The position numbers and the translations under genes were made by a program. The notes beneath the pieces were generated by a model that saw nothing but the letters and a program-made list of their open reading frames with translations, had not been told where the DNA came from and ran no database searches. This document shows, piece by piece, positions 21,850 to 30,339 of a stretch of DNA of 36,290 bases. Each line of letters begins with the position of its first letter. The stretch's first letter is position 1. Location: NCBI GenBank assembly GCA_902491345.1, contig CABUHI010000017.1, positions 1 to 36,290 of the forward strand. The letters are read 5' to 3'. The stretch is from an uncultured Collinsella sp. GTDB taxonomy: Bacteria > Actinomycetota > Coriobacteriia > Coriobacteriales > Coriobacteriaceae.

Positions 21850-23067
21850 ATGGATAGCGATGCCAAGCTGAACATCTTGACCGATGCCCTGGCTGCTGCC
21901 GGGGCATCGGCATTGGCGATCGATGCGCGTGGGGACGTCGCGATCTCGACCATGAATGACGCGGCGCTTGAGCGGGGTGTGGCGACTTTTGTCGCTGAGC
22001 GCCTCGACCGTATAGGAGACGGCGCGCGTCTGGTTATGGGGCGTGAGGGTACGCGCCTGAGCCTGACCGTTCGCCCCACCGACAAAGAGGGCGGGGGCCT
22101 TTGGGTCGTCGTGGTCCGCGAGGTGCGCGGTGCCGCGACGCATGCGGGTATCGAGTGGCTCAACGCCGACGAAGTTGAGGCCCGCTACGAATCGAGCGCG
22201 TACGGCATCGTTGAGGGGGCGGCCTCGGTGGCTGCGCCGGTTGCAGAGAGTTACGCGCGCGGTGTGCCCCTTATGCTCGAGGGCGAGCTGGGAGCGGGTC
22301 AGGTCGAGATCGCCAGGCGCCTCTATCTGGACGGTCCTTTTGCCGGTCAGCCCTTTGTTTCCGTTGCGCTCGATGAGCTCACCGAGCGCGGTTGGCGCCA
22401 TGTGCTCAAAAGCGCCGAATCGCCGTTGTTCCAAACGGGGCTGACCCTTTGCATTGAGGGCTGGAACGCGGTTGGCCCCCAGCGCCTCCGCGAGCTGGTC
22501 TCCACGATGGCCGACACCGCGTTGGCGACGCGCTGCCATGTGGTGCTGACGGCGAATGACATGCCGGGCGGCAGCGAAAGTGATCAAGCCGCCTTTGTGA
22601 CCGAGCGCTTCGCCTGTGCGGTGAGCGTGGCGCCGGCAATCGCCGAGCAGGGAGCCGCGTCGACGAAGGTTGCGCGCTATTTGGAATATCTCGCTGACGC
22701 ATTTGGGACGGCAGCGCCCACGCTGTCTTCCGCGGCGACGAAGACGCTCGATGCTTACCGCTGGCCGCGCAATTATCTGCAGCTCCGCGAGGTCTCGGAA
22801 CGACTGTATATATTGGTGGGGGCGGGCGCGGTGGACCGCGCTGTGGCGGAGGAAGTGCTCGCCCAAGAGGACGTGATTAAGACCGCAGCCTTTGGCGCCC
22901 CGACGCTCGAAAGCGACCTGTATATCCTGCGACCGCTGGCCGATACCGAGCGAGATATCGCGCATCTGGTTGTAGATCATCTCCACGGCAACCGAACCCG
23001 TGCGGCGGAGGTACTGGGCATAAGCCGTACAACGCTGTGGCGCTTGCTGAAGGACGATGACCGTTGA
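21850..23067 (+). CDS. degenerate sigma-54-activator-like protein with Fis-type helix-turn-helix
   Basis: A 405-residue cytoplasmic regulator. The first 130 residues are unrecognised. Residues about 140-330 follow the layout of an NtrC-type AAA+ domain but have lost its working parts. The Walker A position reads EGELGAGQV (144-152) with Gln instead of Lys. The Walker B position reads LTLCIEGW, and no GAFTGA loop for sigma-54 is seen. The C-terminus (about 370-402) is an intact Fis-type HTH: GNRTRAAEVLGISRTTLWRLLK. GGGG precedes the ATG at 21850; the 67 codons upstream are not supported. It probably binds DNA without ATP-driven sigma-54 activation. Confidence 0.75.
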   Translation: MDSDAKLNILTDALAAAGASALAIDARGDVAISTMNDAALERGVATFVAERLDRIGDGARLVMGREGTRLSLTVRPTDKEGGGLWVVVVREVRGAATHAGIEWLNADEVEARYESSAYGIVEGAASVAAPVAESYARGVPLMLEGELGAGQVEIARRLYLDGPFAGQPFVSVALDELTERGWRHVLKSAESPLFQTGLTLCIEGWNAVGPQRLRELVSTMADTALATRCHVVLTANDMPGGSESDQAAFVTERFACAVSVAPAIAEQGAASTKVARYLEYLADAFGTAAPTLSSAATKTLDAYRWPRNYLQLREVSERLYILVGAGAVDRAVAEEVLAQEDVIKTAAFGAPTLESDLYILRPLADTERDIAHLVVDHLHGNRTRAAEVLGISRTTLWRLLKDDDR

Positions 23068-23151
23068 GCGAGGCGCCCGTGACCGCGCGCGACGCGTGTG
23101 CTACAGTCCAAAGCGTTATTGTTTCGATTTGGTTACGGCGTGCGAGGGCAT

Positions 23152-23727
23152 ATGGCTGAGACTTCAAAACCGAGCCGCAGAAGGCGGAGTGCCGCGCCGG
23201 TCAACCGACGCACGACATCGGTGACGTGGGGTAAACACGCCTCGGGGTTTGATGGCTCGTTCAAGCGCACTAAATACGGCTATCCTTCGGCAAGCGCCCG
23301 CTTGGCAATGCAGGCAGAGTCCTCGCTGTGGGGCCGCAAACGCGTGGTGGGCTCAAAGCTCAAGCACGACGGAACGCTCGGTTACATCAGCCGCGGGGCG
23401 GCTCGCCGCAGTGGACTCAATCCGGCTGGTTGGCATCGTTATGTTCCGATCGTGGCCGTCGTTGCAGTGATCGTCATCGCACTCGCTGCGCTTGGCTACG
23501 CCGGCGGTGGCGCCAACTTGGACGCAGTGTTTAAATCGCCCGAGCTCGCGCATGCAGGCACAGAAGTTATCGAGGGCGCTCAGACCCAGACAGGCGTCGC
23601 GCCCCAGCGCGGCATCGTCGCGGCGGCCACCACCATCGCCGATGCTCAAAAGGACGAAGACAAGCAAGGCGACGACGCCGAAACGACCCAGACAAGCGAA
23701 GCGACGACAACTCAAATATCAACATAG
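23152..23727 (+). CDS. small membrane protein of unknown function
   Basis: A 191-residue protein with no recognised family. A basic N-terminus rich in Arg/Ser is followed by a Ser/Gly/Lys-rich stretch (GFDGSFKRTKYGY, SSLWGRKRVVG). One membrane segment is near residues 104-122 (VPIVAVVAVIVIALAALGY), then an acidic, Thr/Gln-rich tail. The basic side would stay in the cytoplasm and the tail outside. GAGGG precedes the ATG at 23152. It follows the Fis-type gene by 84 bases and may be co-transcribed. Confidence 0.7.
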   Translation: MAETSKPSRRRRSAAPVNRRTTSVTWGKHASGFDGSFKRTKYGYPSASARLAMQAESSLWGRKRVVGSKLKHDGTLGYISRGAARRSGLNPAGWHRYVPIVAVVAVIVIALAALGYAGGGANLDAVFKSPELAHAGTEVIEGAQTQTGVAPQRGIVAAATTIADAQKDEDKQGDDAETTQTSEATTTQIST

Positions 23728-23730
23728 CTT

Positions 23731-23763
23731 GCCGGCAGAAGGGGACGTTCCTTTTCTGTCGGC
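23731..23763. repeat. inverted repeat between convergent genes
   Basis: GCCGGCAGAAGGGGA pairs imperfectly with TTCCTTTTCTGTCGGC. It lies 4 bases after the stop of the membrane protein gene and just before the end of the nitroreductase gene, so it may end both transcripts. Confidence 0.6.
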
Positions 23764-23782
23764 AGTTTGGGACACTCCTGCG

Positions 23783-24304
23783 CTACTTGACGTACACCAC
23801 GTTGTTGCGGCGGGGTTTGGGCTCGGGTAGCGTGTCCTCGGCATAGCCCAGAATGCAGTTACCGACACCGCGCAGGCTGCCGTCGGCGGGCAGGCCCCAG
23901 CTGGCCAGCAGCTCCAGGCCCTCGGGCGAGTCAAAGACCTCATGCGCGCGGTGAATCCAGCACGAATCGACACCCAGTGCATAGGCGGCGTTGAGCAAGT
24001 TGCCCATGGCGAGCGAGCCGTCTTCCAGATGTGTGGGCACGCTGCGGTCAACCAGCACCACCACAACGGTCTTGGCGCCATAGAAGGGGTCGCTGTTGCT
24101 GCCCATGACCTGGGCGTTGAGCTGTGAGAGACGCTCGACGGTCGCGGGGTCGGTGACGGCGACAAACGTCACCGGCTGGCGTCCCATGCCGCTCGGTGCA
24201 TATTGGCCGGCTTCGATAATACGTGCAAGCTTTTCGGCCTCGACGGGACGATCGCTGTAGTTGCGGCAGCTGCGACGGTGAATGAGTGCTTCGATAGTCT
24301 CCAT
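23783..24304 (-). CDS. nitroreductase-family flavoprotein
   Basis: An FMN-dependent oxidoreductase of 173 residues. The flavin-binding N-terminus reads ALIHRRSCRNYSDRPV, and the middle has APSGMGRQPVTFVAV, typical of the family. The C-terminus carries VGNCILGYAEDTLPEPKPR. AGGAG precedes the ATG at 24304; a longer frame begins at 24400 without such a site. The physiological electron acceptor is unknown, since the family covers many substrates. Confidence 0.9.
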   Translation of the reverse strand: METIEALIHRRSCRNYSDRPVEAEKLARIIEAGQYAPSGMGRQPVTFVAVTDPATVERLSQLNAQVMGSNSDPFYGAKTVVVVLVDRSVPTHLEDGSLAMGNLLNAAYALGVDSCWIHRAHEVFDSPEGLELLASWGLPADGSLRGVGNCILGYAEDTLPEPKPRRNNVVYVK

Positions 24305-24457
24305 GGTGTCTCCTTGCGGTGGCGTTGCAGATGCCTCGTTCATACCCGCCGGGCTTAAACGATAGACGGTCAATTGCCCGGCCAAAAGGATAGATTCCAA
24401 TTGGGAAAGTAGGTTTGCATAAAAGTACCTTCAGAATGTGACAAACAAATGGGATGG

Positions 24458-24472
24458 TTAAACGTTTTATCC
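24458..24472. promoter_or_regulatory. AACGTTTTA motif upstream of the 96-residue protein gene
   Basis: TTAAACGTTTTATCC has a perfect AAACGTTT core of the kind bound by LacI-family or CcpA-like proteins. The 9-mer AACGTTTTA recurs at 31091 and 33433, also in intergenic DNA. The rest of the 24305-24598 gap has no gene or convincing promoter. Confidence 0.35.
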
Positions 24473-24598
24473 CGTCTACCCTGCGGTTTTTTACCACTTG
24501 CCTAAATGACGAACGCATAACCTCTGATAAAGGTTTTACTAAAGGAGTACCAACGTTTATCAATGCGCCGTGGTGGCGCCGGGCCAGGAGGTAACATC

Positions 24599-24889
24599 AT
24601 GTTCCAGGCTGGAGATGTCGTCGAGACCGATTTCGAAGGATTTCTGAAGCTGCTGCGTTCCAAGACGCGCGCTTTCGTGTCGATCAACGATCACGAGTAC
24701 TACATCACGCACACCGATGGCTATTGGCGTGTTCAGGATTGCGAGGCCCTCAACGACAAGGGCCACTTTACTGACTGTTCTGAGTTGGTCAACACGGTCT
24801 GCGAGGTCGTCGAGCTGCCGTGGATTGCCGGCAAGAGCCTGCATGACAGCTTCTCGGGCGCTACGGTCTATGAGGCCGTCGCCGCTTAA
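24599..24889 (+). CDS. small protein of unknown function
   Basis: A 96-residue soluble protein without a recognised family. It is acidic, with alternating polar and aromatic residues (FVSINDHEYYITHTDGYWRV) suggesting beta strands, and has four Cys-containing positions. CCAGGAGGTAAC gives an excellent ribosome-binding site for the ATG at 24599 and shows that it is expressed. It has its own terminator. Nothing in the context points to a function. Confidence 0.75.
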   Translation: MFQAGDVVETDFEGFLKLLRSKTRAFVSINDHEYYITHTDGYWRVQDCEALNDKGHFTDCSELVNTVCEVVELPWIAGKSLHDSFSGATVYEAVAA

Positions 24890-24916
24890 CAGGCAATAAA
24901 ACCCGATTTTCACGTG

Positions 24917-24951
24917 ACCGCTGGCGCCGCCCCCGCGCCGGCGGTCTTTTT
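24917..24951 (+). terminator. terminator of the 96-residue protein gene
   Basis: ACCGCTGGCGC pairs with GCGCCGGCGGT (one G-U pair) and is followed by CTTTTTC. Confidence 0.88.
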
Positions 24952-24994
24952 CTGCCGATAGGCCATAAAAGTGCACGCATTTGCGGAGAGGCTG

Positions 24995-25023
24995 TTGACG
25001 ATAGTCAAAACTCGGACTAATCT
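24995..25023 (+). promoter_or_regulatory. promoter of the MarR-ABC exporter operon
   Basis: TTGACG (24995-25000) and TAATCT (25018-25023) are 17 bases apart. This is the best promoter match in the window. The start would be near 25030, 40 bases before the MarR gene. Confidence 0.7.
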
Positions 25024-25054
25024 AGAGACATAAAATTGGTCAAAAATCGGACAA
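25004..25054. promoter_or_regulatory. MarR operator candidate (direct repeats)
   Basis: GTCAAAACTCGGACTA (25004-25019) and GTCAAAAATCGGACAA (25039-25054) are near-identical, 35 bases apart. The first overlaps the promoter spacer and -10, the second lies just after the start site. TTGAC-GATA-GTCAA is a small palindrome at the -35. This suits autorepression by the MarR-type protein. Confidence 0.5.
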
Positions 25055-25070
25055 TCGAATGGTGGGATAG

Positions 25071-25571
25071 ATGAATGGTGCGGTTAAACTGGTCGACTTC
25101 GACCGGTTGCTCAATGGACTCGACCATATCTATTCGGAGTTCTCGCGTGCCTGCGGCCTTTCGGACTGCGCTTACTGGATGCTCGTCGATACCAGCACGG
25201 CGGGCGGCAGTATTGCCGTAAGCCGTCTGACAAGCGAATGGTTCTATAGCAAGCAGACCATTAACTCGGCAATTAAAACCCTGAAGGCGCGAGGGCTTGC
25301 AACGCTGGAATTTGCCGAAGGCAGTCGTAAGAATAAGGTCGTTTGTTTGACCGATGAGGGCCGGCGGTTCGCCGAGCACTATGCGTTGCCGGCGGTTAAA
25401 GCCGAGCAGCGTGCCTTTGGCGCGCTCGAGCCCTGGGAACAGCGTGAGATTATGCGTCTGGTCGGCAAGTTTTCCCATGTGCTCAACGAGGAGTGCGAAG
25501 CGTTTAAACAGCAGATGGCCGCCGAGAGCCAAGTGGAAAACCAAGAAGAGGGGGAGACGTGCGACTCTTAA
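25071..25571 (+). CDS. MarR-family transcriptional regulator
   Basis: A 166-residue winged-helix regulator. The helix-turn-helix region SRLTSEWFYSKQTINSAIKT and wing GLATLEFAEGSRKNKVVCLTDEG are typical of MarR proteins. Helices at both ends would form the dimer. It starts at ATG 25071 after a weak GGTGGGA site. Its end overlaps the first ABC exporter gene by 13 bases, so it is first in the operon and probably represses it until an inducer compound binds. Confidence 0.88.
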   Translation: MNGAVKLVDFDRLLNGLDHIYSEFSRACGLSDCAYWMLVDTSTAGGSIAVSRLTSEWFYSKQTINSAIKTLKARGLATLEFAEGSRKNKVVCLTDEGRRFAEHYALPAVKAEQRAFGALEPWEQREIMRLVGKFSHVLNEECEAFKQQMAAESQVENQEEGETCDS

Positions 25572-27295
25572 TGAGGTTTATGAGGCCGTATCGCGGGCTG
25601 ATTGCAGTGACACTGTTTGTGCTGCTGATAGATAACGTCGGCACGCTGCTGGTGCCTACGATGCTGGCGAATATGGTCAATACCGGCATCACGACGGGTG
25701 ATGTCGACTACATCCTGCGCAACGGCCTGTACATGCTTATCGCGACCAGCATGGCTAGCGGCGGCACGGTGCTGGGCTGCTATCTTTCGGCGCGCCTGGC
25801 CGCCAACGTGGCTTGCGATATCCGCAATGCCGTGTACGACAAATCGCTCGAGCTCGCGGCCAGCGATTTTGAGCGCTTTGGCACCGGATCGATGATCACG
25901 CGCTCGCTCAACGATATCAACGTGATTCAGCAGGCGATTCTGCAGACGATTCAGCTGGTGCTGCCCGTGCCTTTTTTGGCTGTGGCGGGCATCATCTTCG
26001 CCTGGTTTATCGATCCTGCCATGGGCACGCTTCTGGGCGTAGTCGTTGCGATTGTGCTGGTGGCGGCGGTCTTTACGGTTGCCAACGCGGCTCCGATCTT
26101 TATGCGCTTGCAGAGCTTTATCGACCGCATGAACGTGGTGCTGCGCGAAAACATCGTGGGCGTGCGCGTCATCCGTGCGTTTAACAAGGAGCGTCACGAG
26201 GAGCGGCGCCTGGACGAGGTGTTTAGCGACTACGCCGCCAACGCCATCAAGGTCAACCACCTGTTTGTGGGCCTCGACAGCTCCAGCTTCTTTTTGATGA
26301 ACATCGCCGAGGTGGCGGTGCTGTGGGTGGGCGGCAACCGCGTAGGCGCCCACGCCATGCAGATTGCGAGTATCTCGGCGGTGCTGGAGTATGCAATTCT
26401 GATCCTGTTCTTTGTGATGATGGCCCAGATGGTGGTGCTGACGCTTCCGCGTGCTGCCGCGTGCCTGAACCGTGCGCAGCAGGTGTTGGAGATTGAGCCG
26501 AGCATCGTCGATGGCGAGCGCACGCTGGATGACGGGGCGCGCGAGCCCCAAGACGAAGCCGATGCGGTGGCCGTGTTCGACCACATGTCGTTTCGCTTTG
26601 ACGATGCCGACGAGGACACCCTGTGCGACCTGAGCTTTGCCTGCCGTCGCGGTCAGACGACTGCGATCGTTGGCTCGACAGGCTCGGGCAAATCGACGGT
26701 GGCAAAGCTTCTGCTGCGCTTCCACGATGCCACCAAGGGCTCCATTCGCCTGAATGGTGTGGACCTGCGCGAGCTTACGCAAGACGAAATCCGCGGGCGC
26801 ATTGCCTATGTGCCGCAGAAGGCGTGGCTGTTCTCGGGCACGGTGGCGAGCAACCTTCGCTTTGGTAACGAAGGCGCGACCGAGGTCGACATGCTTCACG
26901 CGCTTGAGGTTGCCCAGAGCACCTTTGTACTCGACCAACCGCAGGGGCTCGATACCCCGGTTGCCCAGGGCGGTACGAACTTCTCGGGTGGTCAGCGCCA
27001 GCGTTTGGCAATCGCCCGTGCGCTCATGAAGCATGCCGATCTATATATCTTCGATGACAGTTTTTCGGCCCTGGACTTTAAGACCGATGCGGCCCTGCGC
27101 CATGCATTGCAAGACGAGACGCGTGACGCTGCGGTGCTCATCATCGCGCAGCGCATCTCGACGATCTTGCACGCCGACCAGATCGTCGTGCTCAAGGATG
27201 GCGAGGTTGTGGGTCTGGGCACGCATGGCGAGCTTATGGAAACCTGCGAGGTGTACCGCGCCATCGCGGAATCGCAGATGAAGGGAGGTGAGTAG
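25559..27295 (+). CDS. heterodimeric ABC exporter, first subunit (degenerate ATP site)
   Basis: A 578-residue half transporter with six membrane segments followed by an ATPase domain, for export of a drug, lipid or peptide. The GTG start at 25559 follows GAGGGGGAG and lies inside the MarR gene. Walker A (GSTGSGKST) and signature (FSGGQRQR) are good. The Walker B region reads YIFDDSFSALD, with Asp in place of the catalytic Glu, and the switch His is Gln (IIAQRIST). This is the pattern of the non-catalytic partner in asymmetric exporters such as BmrCD and TM287/288. The substrate is not predictable. Confidence 0.93.
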   Translation: MRLLMRFMRPYRGLIAVTLFVLLIDNVGTLLVPTMLANMVNTGITTGDVDYILRNGLYMLIATSMASGGTVLGCYLSARLAANVACDIRNAVYDKSLELAASDFERFGTGSMITRSLNDINVIQQAILQTIQLVLPVPFLAVAGIIFAWFIDPAMGTLLGVVVAIVLVAAVFTVANAAPIFMRLQSFIDRMNVVLRENIVGVRVIRAFNKERHEERRLDEVFSDYAANAIKVNHLFVGLDSSSFFLMNIAEVAVLWVGGNRVGAHAMQIASISAVLEYAILILFFVMMAQMVVLTLPRAAACLNRAQQVLEIEPSIVDGERTLDDGAREPQDEADAVAVFDHMSFRFDDADEDTLCDLSFACRRGQTTAIVGSTGSGKSTVAKLLLRFHDATKGSIRLNGVDLRELTQDEIRGRIAYVPQKAWLFSGTVASNLRFGNEGATEVDMLHALEVAQSTFVLDQPQGLDTPVAQGGTNFSGGQRQRLAIARALMKHADLYIFDDSFSALDFKTDAALRHALQDETRDAAVLIIAQRISTILHADQIVVLKDGEVVGLGTHGELMETCEVYRAIAESQMKGGE

Positions 27296-27296
27296 C

Positions 27297-29303
27297 ATGA
27301 CCGAGGAGCTCAAGAAGCAGGGCGGCGTTGATGACGCCGCTGCCGCGGGACTGGTCGAGGAAACGGCTGCCGCGTCGACCGAGCTGGATGACGCCGCCAA
27401 GGCTGCAGCCGAGCGCGAGGCTCGCCGCCAAGCGCTCTACGAGGAAAACGAACGTGCCGAGGACGAGCGCGCCCGCGCCGAGGCAGAGCGTATGCGCGAC
27501 GTGGACGACGAAGACGAGGACGAGACGCCTCGGGATACCTGGGCGACGGTGCGCCGCCTGTGGAGTGAGGCCGCCGGCGACCATTGGCGCTTCTATATCG
27601 TGTTCGCGAGCATTGTGTTCTATGTCATCTTTAACACTGCCGCGCCGGCATATAGCGCCCGCGTGATCGATGAGCTGTGGGGCCACATTCAGGTAGCGTT
27701 TGTCAACAACGCCACCTTCAGCATCACCTGGGAGAACTGCGGCAGGACTATCTTCATCTACTTTTTGATTTGGACGGCCGCCGCTTCGTTCTACGCGCTC
27801 CAGAGCTTTTTGATGTCGAGCGTGGCCGAACGCCTCAATCTGCGCCTGCGCAACCGCATCGCGCAAAAGCTCAACCGTCTGCCGCTCGCCTATTTTGACG
27901 CGCATCGTCCCGGCGAGGTCGTCAGCCGCGCGACCAACGACCTGGACAAGATGTCCGAGAGCATGCAGCGCGGATTGCTGCAACTGCTCGTGTCGATCGG
28001 CACGGTTGTTGGTGCTGTGAGCGTGATGTTCGTGTTCAGCGTGCAGCTTACGCTCGTCTTTCTGTTCTTTACGGCACTGTCGCTGCTGGTGACGAAGGTC
28101 GTCTCGCGCCGCACACACGATGTGACGGGCGAGCGCCAGGAGTGGGTGTCCAAGATTACGAGTGCGGTCGAGGAAGGCTATTCGGGCCGTCTGGTGATCC
28201 GCGCGTTTAACCGCGAACGTCAGAGCTCCGCTGAGGTGCACGAGGCTTCGAAGGAATTGGCTCGTGTGAGCACCAAGGCCGACTTTATGATCAATGCTGT
28301 CGGCCCCGCGGTGCGCTTTATCGGCCGTTTGGCGCAGATCGTTATTGCGCTTGTGGGCTGCAGCATGCTGGTTGCCGGTCACATGACCGTCGGCGTGTTC
28401 CAGGCGTTCTTCCAGTTTATCTACGAGGCGTCCGAGCCCATGACGCAGTTGTCGTTTACCTTCAACTCGCTGCAGAGCGCGCTGGCGAGTGCAGAGCGCG
28501 TGTTCGACCTGCTCGATGAGCCCGAGATGGAGGCCGATCCGCTGCCGGACAAGGCCGCCAAGCTGCCGGGTCGCGTGGAGGGCCGCGTCTCCTTTGAGCA
28601 TGTGCGCTTTGGTTATTCGCCCGACAAGCCGCTTATGCGCGACGTGTCGTTTACCGCCGAGCCGGGCCAGAAGATTGCCGTGGTGGGAACCACGGGCGCA
28701 GGCAAGACGACGCTCATCAACCTGCTCATGCGCTTCTACGAGATTGACGGCGGGCGTATTACGCTCGACGGCGTGGATACGAGCCTCATGAACCGCGGCG
28801 AGCTGCGACAGCAGTTTGGCATGGTGCTGCAGGACGCCTGGCTGTTCGATGGCACGATTGCCGAAAACATCGCCTACGGCTGCCCCGAGGCAACGCGCGA
28901 CGAAATTGTGGCCGCCGCTCGTGCCGCGCAGGTCGACTTCTTTGTGCGCACCATGCCGCAGGGCTACGACACGCGCGTGGCCAACGATGCCGAGAGCATC
29001 AGCCAGGGCCAGCGTCAGCTGCTGACCATCGCTCGCGTGCTGCTCAATAACCCGGCGATTCTCATCCTGGACGAGGCGACCTCAAGCGTGGATACGCGTA
29101 CCGAGCTTGCCATCGGTCGTGCCATGGACGCGCTCATGCGCGGGCGCACGAGCTTTGTGATCGCGCACCGCCTGTCGACGATTGTTGATGCCGACCTGAT
29201 CTTGGTCATGGATCACGGCAACATTATCGAGCAGGGCACGCATAAGGAGCTGCTGGCTGCCGAGGGCGCCTACGCCGACCTCTATCTGAGCCAGTTCGCA
29301 TAA
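27297..29303 (+). CDS. heterodimeric ABC exporter, second subunit (catalytic ATP site)
   Basis: A 668-residue half transporter, partner of the preceding one. A charged, Glu/Arg-rich N-terminal extension of about 80 residues precedes the six membrane segments and may form a cytoplasmic helix. Its Walker A (GTTGAGKTT), Walker B (ILILDEATSSVD, catalytic Glu present) and switch His (VIAHRLST) are complete. Its own signature is altered (ISQGQRQL), so the working site is formed by its Walker motifs and the first subunit's FSGGQ. GGGAGGTGAG precedes the ATG, one base after the first subunit's stop. Last gene of the operon. Confidence 0.94.
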   Translation: MTEELKKQGGVDDAAAAGLVEETAAASTELDDAAKAAAEREARRQALYEENERAEDERARAEAERMRDVDDEDEDETPRDTWATVRRLWSEAAGDHWRFYIVFASIVFYVIFNTAAPAYSARVIDELWGHIQVAFVNNATFSITWENCGRTIFIYFLIWTAAASFYALQSFLMSSVAERLNLRLRNRIAQKLNRLPLAYFDAHRPGEVVSRATNDLDKMSESMQRGLLQLLVSIGTVVGAVSVMFVFSVQLTLVFLFFTALSLLVTKVVSRRTHDVTGERQEWVSKITSAVEEGYSGRLVIRAFNRERQSSAEVHEASKELARVSTKADFMINAVGPAVRFIGRLAQIVIALVGCSMLVAGHMTVGVFQAFFQFIYEASEPMTQLSFTFNSLQSALASAERVFDLLDEPEMEADPLPDKAAKLPGRVEGRVSFEHVRFGYSPDKPLMRDVSFTAEPGQKIAVVGTTGAGKTTLINLLMRFYEIDGGRITLDGVDTSLMNRGELRQQFGMVLQDAWLFDGTIAENIAYGCPEATRDEIVAAARAAQVDFFVRTMPQGYDTRVANDAESISQGQRQLLTIARVLLNNPAILILDEATSSVDTRTELAIGRAMDALMRGRTSFVIAHRLSTIVDADLILVMDHGNIIEQGTHKELLAAEGAYADLYLSQFA

Positions 29304-29375
29304 TGTGACAAAGGGACAGTCTCTTTACCACATCACAAATAAGGCGCGCCGGGGGTGAATCCTCTGGCGCGCCTT
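29304..29375 (+). terminator. degenerate repeat followed by terminator of the exporter operon
   Basis: 29304-29334 (GTGACAAAGGGA and TCTCTTTACCAC) is a worn copy of the GGGACAAAGGG hairpin seen at 10616. AAGGCGCGCC (29341-29350) then pairs perfectly with GGCGCGCCTT (29366-29375). The tract after it is short (TTTG). It may serve the convergent cysE gene as well. Confidence 0.65.
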
Positions 29376-29411
29376 TGCGTTGGCGTCAATGTTGTCGGTG
29401 GTCGTCCGCCT

Positions 29412-30116
29412 CTAGCGTTCGTCCACGAGCTTGGCGACGAGGGCTTTGAGCTCGGCCACCTCTCGCTCGAGTTCCTTGACGCGGCGGGCGTTCTCGGTGA
29501 TGCCCTGGCGGTTGAGCGCGGACTGCTCGGCGGCGTCGTCGGGCATGTACTCGCGATGCTGCTTGGCATCGAAGCTCTCCTCGAACACGCGGCAGCCGTT
29601 GCGCTTGATGATGCGTCCCGGCACGCCCACGACGGTGCAGTTGTCGGGCACGTCCTTGACGACAACCGAGTTGCCGCCGATCTTGACGTTGTTGCCAATG
29701 TGGATGTTGCCGAGCACCTTGGCGCCCGTGCCCACGGTGACGTTATCGCCGAGCGTTGGGTGGCGTTTGCCGGTCTCGTTGCCGGTACCGCCGAGCGTGA
29801 CGCCCTGGTAGAGCACGCAGTTGTCGCCCACGATGGTGGTCTCGCCGATGACGACGCCCATGGCATGGTCGATAAAGAAGTGCTTGCCAATCTGCGCGGC
29901 AGGGTGAATCTCGACGCCGGTGATGTGGCGGGTGATTTGCGAGAGCACACGGGCGAGCGAGCGATGGCCATGCTTCCAGAGCCAGTGCTCGGGCACGTGG
30001 TTCCACTTGGCGTGCAGGCCAGGATAGGAAAGGAAGATGACCAGACCGTTTTGCGCGGCGGGGTCCTGCGCTTGGACGGTCTTGATGTCCTCGCGAATGG
30101 TATTGATAAAGCTCAC
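29412..30116 (-). CDS. cysE: serine O-acetyltransferase
   Basis: Acetylates serine with acetyl-CoA, the first step of cysteine synthesis. It has 234 residues. An N-terminal helical region is followed by the left-handed beta-helix of hexapeptide repeats. Within it are the active-site segments IDHAMGVVIGETTIVGDN and YQGVTLGGTG. A C-terminal heptad-like helix (RVKELEREVAELKALVAKL) may aid oligomerisation. The GTG start at 30116 follows AAGGGAGG; the frame is open 29 codons further up without a site. The gene is alone and diverges from the dedA-like gene. Confidence 0.93.
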   Translation of the reverse strand: MSFINTIREDIKTVQAQDPAAQNGLVIFLSYPGLHAKWNHVPEHWLWKHGHRSLARVLSQITRHITGVEIHPAAQIGKHFFIDHAMGVVIGETTIVGDNCVLYQGVTLGGTGNETGKRHPTLGDNVTVGTGAKVLGNIHIGNNVKIGGNSVVVKDVPDNCTVVGVPGRIIKRNGCRVFEESFDAKQHREYMPDDAAEQSALNRQGITENARRVKELEREVAELKALVAKLVDER

Positions 30117-30158
30117 CGGCCGCCCTCCCTTAGCGCCATGGCAATGCGATTCAATAAA

Positions 30159-30174
30159 GTATAGCGATTCGCTA
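30159..30174 (-). promoter_or_regulatory. cysE -10 box with overlapping palindrome
   Basis: On the minus strand TATACT (30164-30159) is a good -10 box, though no good -35 is seen. TAGCGA-T-TCGCTA (30162-30174) is a perfect palindrome overlapping it, suggesting a repressor site. Confidence 0.4.
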
Positions 30175-30339
30175 GGGATTAGGAGGGACAATCTTGGCGG
30201 CATTGCGCGACAGGTGTCAGTTATGCAAACTTGCTGGTAATGGAGTCATGCTTTTGTGGGGTTGCGCACGAGGGGGCACCGCAACCGTATACTGGTCAAC
30301 TTGGACGTATCCGCGCCCACAACTGAGAGGTTTTACTTC

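Noticed and set aside
25568..28601. Long minus-strand frames opposite the ABC exporter genes
   Set aside because: Both overlap fully recognised ABC genes and have no protein-like motifs.
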